From Galaxea fascicularis (Eukaryota > Cnidaria > Anthozoa > Scleractinia > Euphylliidae): a stretch of 64,000 nt of DNA. Below are positions 10,363 through 23,274 of this stretch, in pieces. Below the pieces are notes generated by a model. It ran no database searches, was not told the origin of the DNA, and saw only the letters and a list, made by a program, of their open reading frames with translations. The position numbers and the translations under genes were made by a program. Numbering within the stretch: the first letter of the stretch is position 1; the number at the start of each line of letters is the position of its first letter. The stretch lies in contig OX419336.1 of assembly GCA_948470475.1 (NCBI GenBank), forward strand, positions 22,569,945 through 22,633,944, written 5' to 3'.

Positions 10363-12526
10363 AGTAACAATGTTCAGTTCAAACAATATGGGTTTATTTC
10401 CCATTTGAAGGCTGTTTCTCAAATATTTGCTCTCAACCACTGCGGCTATTTATTTTTCCACAGTGTTTTCTCAGTTCAGACTGGTGGAAAACACTTTCAC
10501 TTGATTTGCACTAAAGGAAGACATGTTAGTGTTGCTGACAACAACAACTCTTCTAAAAGGTATTGGGAAAATTACGCGCAGCATCCGACGGTTACGATAC
10601 CAACTGTCCCTATTACGACTTAATGGCAAAGGACGACAGGTCATTTGAAATTCGTTCACAGTTATTTAGCATTGACAGCTAATTTACATAGTTACTCCCG
10701 CCTGTCAAAATGACAAATGGCTGGAAGTAACTTACAACGTTTCTTTTAATTGAATAATTTGTGTATGAGAGTAACTTTTGCCAATTATTAGTTCTTATTA
10801 TGTCCAAGATTGACCGATGAGATTCATTCTCCTTATGATAGAGATCACATTGTTCGTTTAGTCTAATTCTCACAAGCAAGCAGTTCCATCTAATATCAAG
10901 TCATATGGAAATTGTAAAAAGCAGGGGTAAAGTGGTAATTGAACTTCTCAAGTAGTTGTCTTGCAATTTTGGTCTGAAATCATACTTGTGATTTTAAATC
11001 GAACTCGTTTTGCGCGCTTGTTTGATTTTGAAATCACGCGTATCATTTCAGACTTGACAATATACAACAATATACATATAAAAATTTCTGCATTCTGATT
11101 GGCAGAGAGTATGTCAATTAATCCTAAACTGTGCAAAAAGTTGAAATGTTTCGAGTGCAGGAAGACGAAATTAGTGCAAAAAGTTGAGATTGAAAGTGAC
11201 CGTCGGGTACCTCGAAAAACCGTAACAAAAAATACAGAATCTTCTGCAAAAGCATGTCGAGGACGCCGGTAATCACTCAGTAAAAATAATTTTAAGAGAG
11301 TTGATTTTCCTTGGAATCGAATAACAGTGCAAAAAAGTTGAGCTCTTGAAGCAGGCAAGCCTGGAATTTTCACTGTTCGATCTATTTCGGGCTTTTAAAA
11401 AAGAAAGCGTTTTGAAAGATAGGCCGATTTTAACACTTGTTCTTTTTCCTCAGAGGATATTTTTTATCTGTATTCCGCAAACATGTCAACTAGCCCGCGT
11501 TGTCATATTTTATCTTGTGGGCGGAGCGTGTTAACCCCTCAAGGCTTGTCTGAATTTTTTGTACATATATAGTAACAAGTAATCACATAACTTTTCTCGT
11601 GCAATTTGGAATAAATAAGAACTTGTAAATTTTTTAAACATCCCAAATTGCACTCGCCCTACGGACTCGTGCAATTCTGTTGGTCTTTGAAAAATTTACT
11701 CGTGCTTATTCATTCCAAATTGCACTCGAAATTATGTGATTATTGCTTATTTATTCCAAAGTGCACTCGAAAGTATGTGATTACCTATACAAATTGCACT
11801 CCATTCAGTTCAATTACCATTATTAACGTTATGGTCGTAGGAAAAATGGATAGGTAAAATAACGAAATTTCGTGTACATTAAACCTCTGGTCTTGTTTAT
11901 CTTAGTGGAGAAAGGCATGGTCATGAGAAACCTGTACAGGTGCAGAGTAAAGAGCGCTTACAAAGAGTGCTTCTTCGATCCTTTGGCAAGTTTGTTGAAA
12001 GGGACAGCCGTTTTGCAACTCGGCAAAGCCGGCGAAGCGGAGGTTTATTTAAATGAAGGATTAGTGCCGATAACCATTGCCTGCGGTTTAGAGACCTCTA
12101 TCGGCAAAGCTGGCCATTTTTCCCAGAAAATGTTACCTTACCCTTTTTGTTACAATTTCGGGTTTCCGCCGCTGCCTTAGAGCTGTGTACTCAATACCTT
12201 TCATTCGCAGTTCAAATATACATTCATACATTCTCATCAATATGTCGGACATTCTGTTTATATCCAATTTCTATGTCGTCATCCTCTAGCAGTGTTTCAC
12301 GAAAGCGCAAAATGATCAGCTCACAGACAGCTTGCTGGCTTACTTGGCAGATATCACGGGTTTGAGTCCCAGTGAAGGTTGAAAATTCTTTAGGCTTCCT
12401 TCACGCCGCTGCACACATGAAATTTATACTACACATAGCCGATGTGTACATAAAATTTTTCTCCTTTACTAATTTCATGAACGTTTTTTATAATCTGTTC
12501 CACAGTATTCAATAGTAGAATGGTTT
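10363..12526. other. Spacer with no convincing gene
   Basis: AT-rich DNA. ORFs here have no recognisable domain and no consistent splice signals. The only structured part is the short direct-repeat block at 11679-11800, listed separately. A plus ORF at 11872-12180 has an unusual LGKAGEAEVYLNEG segment, but I cannot place it. Confidence 0.5.
11679..11800. repeat. Interspersed repeat with ~43-bp direct subrepeats
   Basis: The segment CTTATTTATTCCAAAGTGCA (11748-11767) is preceded by a near copy starting at 11706. Each is followed by CTCGAAA and a TATGTGATTA word. The left part matches the last 45 bases of the window, marking it as an interspersed family. Confidence 0.6.
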
Positions 12527-12943
12527 TTAAGGGGGCGATACACCTGAATTTGAATGAAATTTGAAGAGATTTTAAGAAGGGATAGAAGAAAGAAAATGAT
12601 TTTTGGAACACTAACAGACAGTTGACACCCACGCAAGAGCACCCCAGGTTGCTAGTGGACTAACTTGGTGTCCGTCTATTAATTATTAACTACAAATTCT
12701 AATTTTAAAACTTCACTAAATGTTTAATATTTCTTATTTCTCTTAATTTTACCAATCTTTCTCGAAATAACTACTCCTCACAAATATATCCAAAAATCAC
12801 CCAAAAATTCACAAAATACCCCACAAGACAGATTCACGATATGATGAGAGGCTTTTTGGATTACTTGAAACATGAACGAGATATTACCATTAAAGCCATG
12901 TCAAGTGGCGGAAAAATGGCGTTCAGGTGTAACACCCCCTTAA
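12527..12943. mobile_element. MITE with ~22-bp terminal inverted repeats
   Basis: Left end TTAAGGGGGCGATACACCTG is the inverted match (a few mismatches) of the right end CAGGTGTAACACCCCCTTAA at 12924-12943. The 417-bp interior has no ORF of note. The outermost TTAA could be the target site, as for piggyBac-type elements; that is inference. Confidence 0.75.
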
Positions 12944-13359
12944 GTTAAGTCGCGCCTGGGGCGATTTCTCTTAACGCTACTCTTTTGGGTAAGGTAGACA
13001 GATCAAAACGATTCACGGGCAGACGATTGTGCACAAGTCGCTTCGCAGTATTGTAAAAACAAACAAGCTCGTTCTCGATATTAATCTTAAAGTTTAACAC
13101 AGTGTCATTTATCTTTTTGATACGATAATGATTCACCTGATAAAAGAAATCGTGTCTCCTGTAGTGCCTGCCTACAATCGTGGACAAAATAACTTAGCAA
13201 AATGGTCTCTGCGTCCATAAAAAAATCTTTTTTTCCTGGAGGTGTGGCTCAACATTATTACTAATTAAGTTACTCCCCCCCTTCCCCCTATTCACTGTTG
13301 AATATCGGAAGTCGCCATTGTTAGGGAAACGTTTAGGGGCCGTGAACAACATTGAATTT

Positions 13360-13440
13360 GGGGAGGGGGGAGGAGAGGAGGATGGCTTTTAAAACTCAGT
13401 TGCTTGTTGTTTGCACGTGGGGTGGGGGGAGGGGGGGGGC
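13360..13440 (+). repeat. G-rich tracts, G-quadruplex potential
   Basis: Two dense G runs at about 13360-13380 and 13419-13439, each with four or more G triplets, shortly before the HSPA12-like exon at 13508. A C-rich run lies at about 13275-13288. Structure formation is only predicted from composition. Confidence 0.5.
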
Positions 13441-13507
13441 TTGTAGTAGCCAAGATTACAGCTCCAAGTTACTTATATTTTACATCACATTTCACTGATT
13501 TCCACAG

Positions 13508-15736
13508 GCAGGTCTAACCACACCAGATGCCCCAGATCGTCTTCTTATTGCTTTGGAACCCGAAGCAGCGTCAATCTACTGCCGGAAGTTGCGTTTGAGA
13601 GACTGCATGTGGGCTGAAGAGACCAAGAGACGTTCTACCATGTCCTTACAAAAAGACGCTATAGTCGGAGATGAATTTCAAGGTACTTAGTTTTATTTGG
13701 AACTAAAAGTGAAAGTAAAAAAAAAGCAGTTTTTGTGGTTCTTCCTGACTAGTGTTTCAGCTGCTCAAGTTTGGTTCTGTAGCCTCCTAGACTGGGACTA
13801 GTCCAACAAACAGAGAGCTTTATGATAGACATTGTTCAGATTGTTATTACACCCAGCAGATTTCATGTAACACTGTCAAAGATAAGGCAGTAGTTCTGGG
13901 AAGTTGGCTTTCATTTTGTTGATAGTTATACTGAGTAATTCCTACTTTATATCAGACCTGAGTATAGGCTCGATTTCTATGCTTATTATCCTCTTTTCAC
14001 TATGACAACAACATTTCGAACATGTACGTTTGCATTTGATTGAATGGTGACTGTGCCAGTGCAGCAAACTGTAAAAAATTCTAATCACTGTGGAGAAGTC
14101 CTTACTGGAGTCTTGGCATTGATGTTAGTTTATGTGTAAATGCCAATAAGGAAATAACTGTGGATCTCCGCTATAGACTTGGCTAAATATATATATTAGT
14201 ATCGTAGAATCACTTTGGTTTTGTTGTTGTGGTTGGTTGTATTGTTAACCTGCGAACAGTTTCCGCGGCCGCTGCGGAGAGGCTCGCGATCCGCGCTCAA
14301 GTATCGCTAATCCTAGTCCTTTTTGAGTCGACTCGATTCAAGAAACAGAAATAAATTTTAAACTGAAACTGCTTAGTAACAGAATTTTGTCCTTGGAACG
14401 GTTATTAAGTAAAATGGTCATCGGTATTGCGGTTGCCATGGCCAAGGTTTGTATTCCTTTAAAAAGTACAAGGTGGAGTTAGCCACCAAAGAACCAGCGG
14501 GGATGGGTGCGTGACGAGCCAAACGAATGTCTGCAAAGGAGGCTAGTACTATGTAATAGCAGAGAGTGACATATTTAGCCACCTTGTGTGTTTGGCTTTC
14601 TTCCTTGACACTCTTTTTTTTTTTCAGGGAACACCCGTTACCTGGTGGTTGATTGTGGGGGTGGCACGGTGGACCTAACGGTACACGAGTTGGACTCACA
14701 GACCGGCACCTTAGTGGAGCTCCATAGAGGCACTGGAGGGGCCTGCGGGGCCACCGGCGTGGACGAACAGTTCGAGCTGCTCCTGAAGAAAATTTTTGGC
14801 AAGGACTTCATTGAACAATTCAAGAACAAGCGGCCAGCTGGCTGGGTAGACTTGATGATAGCATTCGAGGCAAAGAAAAGAACTGCAAGTCCAAACAAAA
14901 CAAATCCACTGAATATCTCAATACCTTATTCATTCATTGACTACTACAAGAGACACAGAAGCTCCAGTATTGATTCTGCAGTGAAGAAGTTTGGAAATCC
15001 AAACGTGAAGTGGTCTTCGCAAGGGATGCTGAGAATAGCTCCAGAAACTATGAAAGAGCTGTTTGAACCGGTGCTGAATAAAATTATCCAACACATAGGA
15101 CATTTAATCAGCAAAGAAAGCGTCAAAGGGCTTAACTTTCTCTTTCTTGTTGGAGGATTCGCCGAGTCACCGTTGCTTCAAACTGCTGTTCGTGAAGCGT
15201 TTGAGTCGAAAATGAAGGTAATAATTCCACAAGAGGTAGGGCTGACGATTCTTCGCGGCGCTGTGCTCTTCGGGCTCGATCCCACTATCGTGCGAGTTCG
15301 TAGAGCGGCGATGACTTACGGAGTCGGAGTGCTCAATCGATTCATCGTCGGGACGCATCCGAGAAACAAGCTCGTGAAAAAATCGGGAGTCGAGTGGTGC
15401 ACGGACGTGTTTGACAAATTCGTGACTTCTGATCAGCCCATGAAGCTAGGGGAGAGTATAACGAGAAGATACGCTCCTGCAAAACCAGGACAGACTTCCA
15501 CCGTTATTACGATATATTCCACTGAAGAGGAAAATGTTAATTTTGTCACAGACGACGGCGTTAAAAAGTGCGGGCAGTTACTGCTGGAGATACCAGAAAT
15601 AGACGACCACGATTCCAAAAAACCTAGAGAGCTAAAAACATGTATGATTTTTGGCGACACTGAGATAAGAGTTACGGCAGTGGATATTTTGTCGGGTAAA
15701 GAAGCAAGAGCAAGCATTAATTTCTTGTCTGTGTGA
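13508..15736 (+). CDS. HSPA12A/B-like Hsp70 family protein, C-terminal two exons only
   Basis: Exons 13508-13682 and 14628-15736 join in phase 1 to give 427 residues ending at TGA 15734-15736. The first opens [20 protein letters not shown], matching the HSPA12A/B core. The second carries the nucleotide-phosphate loop [14 protein letters not shown], then [14 protein letters not shown], the adenosine-motif [13 protein letters not shown] and a conserved tail with [14 protein letters not shown]12 proteins are atypical Hsp70s with an ATPase domain but a divergent substrate domain; human HSPA12A is about 675 residues. Roughly 240 N-terminal residues, including the first phosphate motif, are not found upstream. 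Either the 5' exons are distant or lost, or this is a truncated copy. The remaining frame has no stops or frameshifts, which argues against an old pseudogene. Confidence 0.85.
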
Positions 15737-15976
15737 AGAGGGAAACAGAACAGCTATAAAGCAGTGAATGCAGAAACAGTAGCAAGTCTCGCATGCTACC
15801 GACACTTGTACGAAGCCAAGTTTGCCACTTTGCACTTTGAAAAGGTCACTTTTTCGTGATAGTTATAAATGCGGATCATAAATTTAAGTTTCCTGAGAAA
15901 CTACCTCATTCAAAACCTCAACTGAGGAAACAGCAAGCCGCAAATGAAGTCCTTTCAGTTCGTGTCTGTCAGCAGA

Positions 15977-15982
15977 AATAAA
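15977..15982 (+). terminator. Possible polyadenylation signal of the HSPA12-like gene
   Basis: AATAAA 241 bp after the stop codon. A second AATAAA lies near 16170. Confidence 0.4.
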
Positions 15983-15989
15983 TGCCATT

Positions 15990-17000
15990 CTCACTGAAAT
16001 ATTCAAAAATAACTACTCTAAAACAAAGACCATAGGAGACGTCTACAAACGTGCTCTTTTTTTTTTTTTTACATACCACTGTAGCCTCCGCTCTCATTTT
16101 TCACTTTTCCATTTTTCCTCACTGCTATGCTACTTATTAGTCTTATTAGTTACGGCTTCTGTCAAGGTAAAATAAAGAAAACTTTCTTTTTCATTTCGCG
16201 TGCAAAAGTATTCCAAATATCCTACTATCTAAAGTTCTGAAAAGGCTCAGCTCGCTTCCAATCAAGGAAGAATCTTCTGTTATACCGATGGAAAAGAACA
16301 AGAGGCCAAGAAAGCATTTTATTCCTTTCAATCTGTGGCCAGTCTCAACGAAACTGATGCCTTTTCTAAAAAACCTTCCGAGCCCCCTGTGGGAAACAGT
16401 TGTTAGACAAGCAAGTTTGCTTAAACTAGTCTTTCACGTTCTTTCCAAAAGCAGTAAGCTTAATTTAAGTGTATTCCACTTCGACAGAGCATGAAAAAGG
16501 AAGTAATGACACGAAATACCTTGTCATATTAACCTACCTGGAATCATTAATGAAACAGAAAAAAACGATACGCTGATATTACTTTAAGTTAAGAACTCAT
16601 TTAGGGGAAATTGAACGTTGCACTTTCTGATTAAGTTTGGTCAAACCTAAACCGTGCAAGTACTAAAACAACTCTTCAGTACCTTTTTGTGAGTAAAAAA
16701 CCGAGAATGGTTTCAGAAGGTCCAGAAGGATTAGGCGGGTAAATCCAGTGTTTGCTCAAGCCACACTCACCAGCAGAGGTAATGTTCCTCTTGACCAAAA
16801 CAGTTATCTAGGACTTAATGAGCATTTACGAGGTCTCGGGGTGCTAACTTATACAGTGATCCGCTGGAGTTGTTGGAACTTATTGCTGATCCAAATCAGT
16901 CTTTCAAGATTGCAGAAACTTTGTATGACGCACATGTAGCAGCTCCAATATTCCCACAAATTCTATGTTGACAGGGGCATTTCCATTATCAAGTCACTTT
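15990..17000. other. Intergenic spacer between convergent genes
   Basis: Lies between the 3' ends of the HSPA12-like gene (plus) and TMEM230 (minus). It contains a poly-T tract near 16060. I see no gene here. Confidence 0.5.
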
Positions 17001-17010
17001 TAAGCAAGTA

Positions 17011-17016
17011 TTTATT
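17011..17016 (-). terminator. Possible TMEM230 polyadenylation signal
   Basis: AATAAA on the minus strand, about 190 bp beyond the TMEM230 stop codon at 17207. Confidence 0.4.
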
Positions 17017-17206
17017 AAGATTAATGTTCAGAACTTTCCAGGACTTGCAATACATTTATCAACCTTCCCAGCAAAAACCTCTGTCATTCCAGGAAAATGG
17101 TGCATAACGCACTCCATGACTTTTTGGGATCTCCGGTAGATTTGGCAGGAACCCTGTTAATAGGGTAGAATGCCAGTTTGTTGACCAATGTTCTGCTGTT
17201 TGGGAT

Positions 17207-19937
17207 TCAATCAAAGTCAGGAATGTCTTCAAATGAATATCCCCTGTAGCCCTTCCAGGCATAATAAGCTATTCTGACATGATAAAATCCTGGGATAAAC
17301 ATGAGAGAACCAAGGATCAACATTGGGTATGTGCGATCAGCATACTGAAAACAAGAGAAAAATCGTTATTGGATAAATAATGCTGGATAACATCAAAATG
17401 CTCTACAAGCTATGTAAACCACATTATCTCTATAATTTGTACACAAGCTTGATTATAAGTCAGTGATCTCTTGCCGCATCAATGTATATTTTTTAGTTCA
17501 GTTTTATCTTTGTTTAAGTTTTATTATGGGTATGACAATGTCTGATCACAAGTTTGAAACCAAGGAAAATAAAATTTGAACCACAACATCTACATGACTG
17601 CATGAAAACAGAATATGGAATGGCATTTATCAGCATGTAGAGTTAGTTCTAAATACATAGTATAGACCAAAACTGAAGTTTTTTGAAATTCAAATAAAAT
17701 AGTATATTCACTTTCTCTCCTGTGGTACTGAAAAAGAAATTGAGAAGGATTGATGCTTGTTTTTAGTATCATTACAAGTACCTTGACATCAATATATCCT
17801 GTGAAGAGTAAAGATCCCACCACAAGTAAAATTGTTCCCACAGAGAAAAGAAATGTAGCCAATAATATAGCCTTCCATGGAATCTTTGGAGGTGGCCTGA
17901 TAAACTGAAAATATAAAAAATAAGAGGCAAAAAGCATTAAAACTCATCACCAGCAGATGAACATGGAAAACATGTCTGAATGGATGGTACACTAAGAGCC
18001 TGGCCTAATTATGTTAGTTAAAGGTGTAAAACATGTGTAAATACATGTGAAGTGGTTCAATATATGGGGAGAAGAGAAAACACTGTATCTGCTTACTGAA
18101 TGGAAATTTCATATGTGCTTTTTTAGTCACTCTACTTCACAGGGGGTGACAACTCTAATTATGAAACTGTAAGTCCTCCCAGAAATTTGGATTAGATGGT
18201 TTTTTAACTGATCAAAATACAAATTTTGTTCAAAATTGGCCTGCTTTTTTCTATCATATCTTGCAGTGTAATGCTGGAAATCTAACATTCTAACAGTTTT
18301 ATTGGCTACTGTCTTCAGGCAGAAAGCCAGTAATGCCGTCGTGTTGTCCAAGTGAGTGTCCACTTGGTGCGCAGGTACGCTGTAATGTGTATAAACTTCA
18401 CAGGGTTTAACATAATTTGTGTTGGATTTTCTAAGTCCCATGGCCAAGACAGGTTATATTTCAACTTCACAGCTTGGTTGCAGAAAGGTTCATATGAGAT
18501 TACATGTAAATTTATTAAATTCAGGGCAAGAGAAGCCAATCTTTTTTCCCAGCTGGAGTTGTCATACAATACTTTGAATTGAGCAGAAACAATGCAATTT
18601 CATATATTCAAATAGCATTCAACTGCACAATTGACCAAAAATCGCATAATTCATCAAAGGTAACACAGTGCGCTTTCCATTTGACCAAAAATTCCAGAAT
18701 GAAATTCCAGGTATCCTTTGTGACTAATGGAACAGTATTTTCTGGTTGGTTGGACCCAGGCCATCAAATTCCAAGTTTTGTGCAAAAATATGAAATAAAC
18801 AAAGGGGAAACAAATAATGGCAGACTCTTTGCTTCTTTTACTTGCTTTGGGGTTGCTCGACAACTGTGAAGTTGAAACAAGCGATGTATTAGGCGAGGAC
18901 AACGACATAACATTGTTCAGTGGCAAAAAGGCATAAAGAATGTGAAAAGAAACGTTTACCCTGCAAAATACGAGAATATTTGCCTTGCAATAGAAAGTGC
19001 TCATCACTTATCACATTCGTTTAAAACATTACACGCAGTTATATGCATTTTTGCACTACTTACTAAATTTGTGGCCACTCCAGTGCAATAATGGTGCGAT
19101 AATGTATTTAAGTCATCTGTCGCATAAAAACACCAAGAGCACTGATAATGAGCACAAGAAGCTCCCGCCATGTTGAGTCCGATTTCCGGGCTCGGAGAAA
19201 CTGGGCCAGAGCAGGAATGGTCGAATGGAACGGAATTTTCTGGTTATTCCGATTTTCCGGAATTTTAGGCCAACCTCGCGAGTTACACCCAAAATTTCGG
19301 AATGAAATTCCAGAAAATGTCTGTTCCATTCACTCTCCCACCCAGAATTTCTGAATTTTTGGTTGAATGGAAAGCGCCAACAGTCTTCACCAAGTAAATC
19401 ATAATAATATTTGTTTAGCTGAAAGCACCCCACATCTACACGTCATTTTGAGGTGATTTACCTTTGAAAACTCTTGAAGCCTATTTTAAGTCTCTGTGAT
19501 AAACATCTTGGTAGGTATTTTTTGCAGGTTGCAGGTTATAAATGTAATTGTAGATTTGACAACCGCTGACACTAGAGACAGGGAATGTCTGGTATATGAG
19601 CTAGAGTAAGCTCTTGAACTTGAGGCACGAAGAAGAAAGAGTTGATGCCTGGATCTTTGGAGGATTTTAAATTTATTCCATTTTCCTTTATGCCTATTAA
19701 TTTGCTTGGTGATCGATTATCGATACCAGCCGATTACCTGGCATCGATTGTTATCGATTGATTTTCCAATGATCGATCTCATCGATTGGTCACGTCCTTA
19801 TTAACCGGATAGAAATAAGCAGTCGAAGAAAAGATGGGCTTGTCAAAGAAAATATCACAAACCTGAGCATCGATGTAGTCATCATCATTTGAAATCTTCT
19901 TATACTTCACCTTACTTCTGATCATTGTTGTTGCCAT
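17207..19937 (-). CDS. TMEM230: TMEM230, two-pass membrane trafficking protein (complete, 3 coding exons)
   Basis: Exons on the minus strand: 19863-19937, 17782-17904 and 17207-17344, all phase 0 with AG/GT borders. They encode 25+41+45 = 111 residues (human form about 120). Exon 1 has SKVKYKKIS and DDDYIDAQ. Exon 2 has [14 protein letters not shown] and the first membrane segment with GSLLFTGYI. Exon 3 has [20 protein letters not shown] (second membrane segment), then the conserved [19 protein letters not shown] terminus. Both hydrophobic segments and the whole C-terminus closely match the recalled human sequence. TMEM230 sits in endosome, Golgi and vesicle membranes and works in vesicle transport. 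The start codon faces the EVC-like gene across about 509 bp. Confidence 0.95.
18670..19377. mobile_element. MITE-like inverted repeat region in TMEM230 intron 1
   Basis: GCGCTTTCCATTTGACCAAA at 18670 is inverted at the right end, where TTTTGGTTGAATGGAAAGCGC ends at 19377 (here split as TTTTGGTTGA then ATGGAAAGCGC). Internal words such as GGAACAGTATTTTCTGG near 18729 are also inverted near 19310-19325. The right half (about 19200-19377) is itself partly palindromic, so this may be two related elements rather than one. Confidence 0.55.
19712..19786. promoter_or_regulatory. Cluster of six ATCGAT sites near TMEM230 exon 1
   Basis: ATCGAT occurs at 19712, 19719, 19743, 19753, 19772 and 19781, and one copy lies within TATCGATA. 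The cluster lies at the 5' end of TMEM230 intron 1, about 80 bp from exon 1. ATCGAT is bound by Cut/Onecut homeodomain proteins, and TATCGATA is the Drosophila DREF element. Binding in this organism is inference. Confidence 0.4.
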
Positions 19938-20446
19938 TTTAAATGTCTTACATTCACTTAGATTTCCTCCAAGAATAACGAAAGAAAGCACTCTCTACTG
20001 TACAACAACGAAAGAACTCAACAGCTGTTTTGAAGTAACCACGCCTTTGGGCTCAACCTTCCGCTCAGGGCATGAAAACTGGGTACAAACTAATAGCAAG
20101 ATATAGTTTTACAGACTTTGCGCGCGTTGGGGGACATTAAGCATGCTTGAAAATTTTAAATTTACAATGTAAAATAAAGTCATATTGAAAATGATATCGA
20201 AAAAAAACCATTTATGTTTGTGACAAAACCACCGAAAAATTTATTTTACTGAGCAATGTTTTTGTTGCTATCGTTGCCATAGTAAACCCATGACACCCCC
20301 GCACGCATCACGCAATTATGTTCCGAAGTTGAGCCTGCAATTTGTTATGTTTCTGTCATTTACGGATCTCGTTTACGCGAATTTCTTATTTTTCGCATTT
20401 TAAATATTTAGAAATCACATATTTGTTGATTTAGAACAAAACAGCG
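19938..20446. promoter_or_regulatory. Bidirectional promoter region TMEM230 / EVC-like gene
   Basis: Only 509 bp separate the two divergent start codons, so promoters and 5' UTRs of both genes must lie here unless upstream exons exist. I see no TATA box at a convincing place. The region has a few CG-containing stretches (near 20120 and 20300) in otherwise AT-rich DNA. Confidence 0.5.
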
Positions 20447-23231
20447 ATGGACGGTGAATGTCTTTCAGTTACTGTGATAGAAAGAGTTACCAAGCTAGAC
20501 ACACTCGGTGGCTATGTTTTTTTGGTGTTTCTGTTGTGCCTCATTGTTGGATTTTTGCTTGGTCTGTTGTTAGCACGCTGTATATTACGGGAATTAGAGG
20601 TATCTTTGTAGTTATTTTATTTTGACCATCAATATCTGTGACTGATTGTCTATAGAATTCTGTGCATGCAGGGACTGATCTTTTTTAACGTTCTCCTTCA
20701 TGAATTTACACTGATTCACAAAAGAAGCTCAAGCTAGTACTGTGCGAGTTTCTAATGGGCTAAGCTTAAGGTGGCTCAAACTGGTTTCAACACTTTCAAG
20801 AACTCACTTATTGGAACGATTTATATTACAACACTGTATCACGTATTAACAATGTTCTGGTACCATATGAAACAGCAATTATTGCTGAATAAAAAGTGGT
20901 CATTATTGTGACGCAAGACATAACCATGGCAACGGGAACGCCTCGTAAAAACACCCTATATTTTGGCTTTAGTTGCTCATATCTCCAAAACGAAGTCGGT
21001 AACCCCCATTTTTTATTGCTCGAAAGTAATTAACAGACCAAGATGAAACTTTTTGCAAAGTTTAAAAAACTTCTGTAGAGCAGATTCAGAGCCACCTTAA
21101 AAAATAAAAAAAATTAAGTACTCTGGTCGTTGATGTGATTGGTCAACGAAGTCGTGATGTTATTGGTCGACTGTCAGTTAAGCCTAGTTGTCATTGGCTT
21201 TAATGTATCTATAACAAAATTCTTGATTCTGATTGGTCCTGTGTGCACATATTTGTTGCATAATTGGCGCGCGATCATGTGAGTGTCCAAATACATGTAT
21301 CTAATAGCGTTTTGTAATCGGATACCTGTAATTGAACACCTATGCCATTCGCGCATCAATTACATGCACTTTAATGGCTTCCTCCATAATGTTTGTAAGC
21401 CTCTTGGAACATACCACTGACTTGCACTAAAAGGAAGTTCTCAAAATCTTCTCAATCTCAAAATTTGTTATTGATACGATTAATATTGGTAATTGGACCT
21501 TGTGTCGTACAATTCAGAAGGTAATCATGCTCAAAATTTCAAGTTGGACTCGCATTGCGCGTATGTCTGATTTTGAAATTACTTGCTCAATTACTCCCTG
21601 AATATTATTGTACTCCACGCAGTCCAATGACTATTGCTGTTGCATTATTGAACCTTGCAATTAACCTAAAACAATGCACCTATCATCAGCTTTCTTGACA
21701 GCAACACCAGCCATATTATAGTGTTGTAGCAGAAATCTGCTAACACCAAGGTGCTAATTGTTTGAAGGTTTCCAAAAGTCATCCCAGTAGATTTCTGTTT
21801 ATTGTTCTCACTTTATCCATTACAACAGACATGACACTCAAGCCATGTCCACTACAATAGAACATGGAATTGATTGTTGCAGTTCTACTTGTGGCGTGTT
21901 ACTTGGTTACAATAAATAAATAGCACAAATAACTTTATTAACAAGAGAGACACTTACTACCAAAACAGATAGACTGTTTTTTGAGAGCCGACTGTAACAG
22001 TTGCCATTGGCGAGAAATGTGAATGTCACAAAGGTGATGTAATTACGCTAATTAGGTACATAGTTGAAGACTTAAAACCTAATTTTTAGCACACAAATTA
22101 TCGGACTAATTATTGGCTTATTCAAATATGAGCGAAATTAAAAATTAAAAATTACAGCCAAATTTGTGCTTTAATTTCATGTTATAAACTTCAATTCAAA
22201 ATATTAACTGTCAACCATCAAAGGGACCCCTTACTTCGAAATACCTCATTTTAACATTACAGGTAATGGTAAACATACAATAAGATACCAGGGTCCATAT
22301 ATCTGGTCCAAACTCAGCAAAGAATTAAGGACGTCACCAACCCTCGTGATATTTAAGACCAGAATAAGAAAACTTGACCTTTCATTGACCATCAACAACA
22401 ATAGCAGTTGCTGCAAACTATGTAAATTGTGAACAGAATCATTTTATATCATTTTACAGTATCTATTTTTTTTATGCTGTTGACAAGTATTTAACATTTT
22501 TTTTGTACACTAGTTAATAGGTATCGATTTTAGGTAGATTTCCCCAATTAGCTAATATTTGGCTAAATACACTGACACGTTAATAAAGTTTTCATTCATT
22601 CATTCATTCATTCCCCCATTGAGACCCTCTTGTGTGCTTAACTTTTTGCGGTCACCTGTGGACCACGTGGGTTCAATTCAAACACACTTTTTGCCAACAA
22701 AAACTGTTATGCTCCACTTTGAAAAAACAGTCCACCTGTTTTAGTAGTAATAGTTGATGACTGACAAACCTGTGGCCCTCAAATTCCAGATCAAATTGGA
22801 ATTTGGAAATGTTGGGTTTTAAGGAAGAGGGTAAACCGGAGTACCCGGTGAAAGACCTCTCGGAGCAAGGAAGAGAAACAACAACAAACTCAACTCACAT
22901 GGGACACACACAGGCCACATTGGTGGGGGGCAATTTATGCTCTCATCACTCTCCCATCTTCACTCCCCCTAACCACTCCCTGTAGCTTTTCTTGAAAGAG
23001 AGGACAAAGATATCTAATTTGTGTCTGTTTCCGGAACATTTTAATTTCATCCAACCCATCAACCTAACCCTTCCCTCAGGACTCTTTTCACTCTTTAACC
23101 CCTAAGGGGTCTCCATTTATGGAGTAAAATCGTCTGGTGTTAGACAGCGTAAAATCTGTAAAGTCGCTCTTAGGGTGGAAAGGGTTAAGGGAGATAGTGT
23201 TTTAACCCTTTAACCCCTGAGGGATCTCCCT

Positions 23232-23274
<43 letters not shown>

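Noticed and set aside
11872..12180. Plus ORF with LGKAGEAEVYLNEG segment
   Set aside because: Looks protein-like but matches no family I know and has no flanking exon evidence. Kept only as a remark in the spacer entry.
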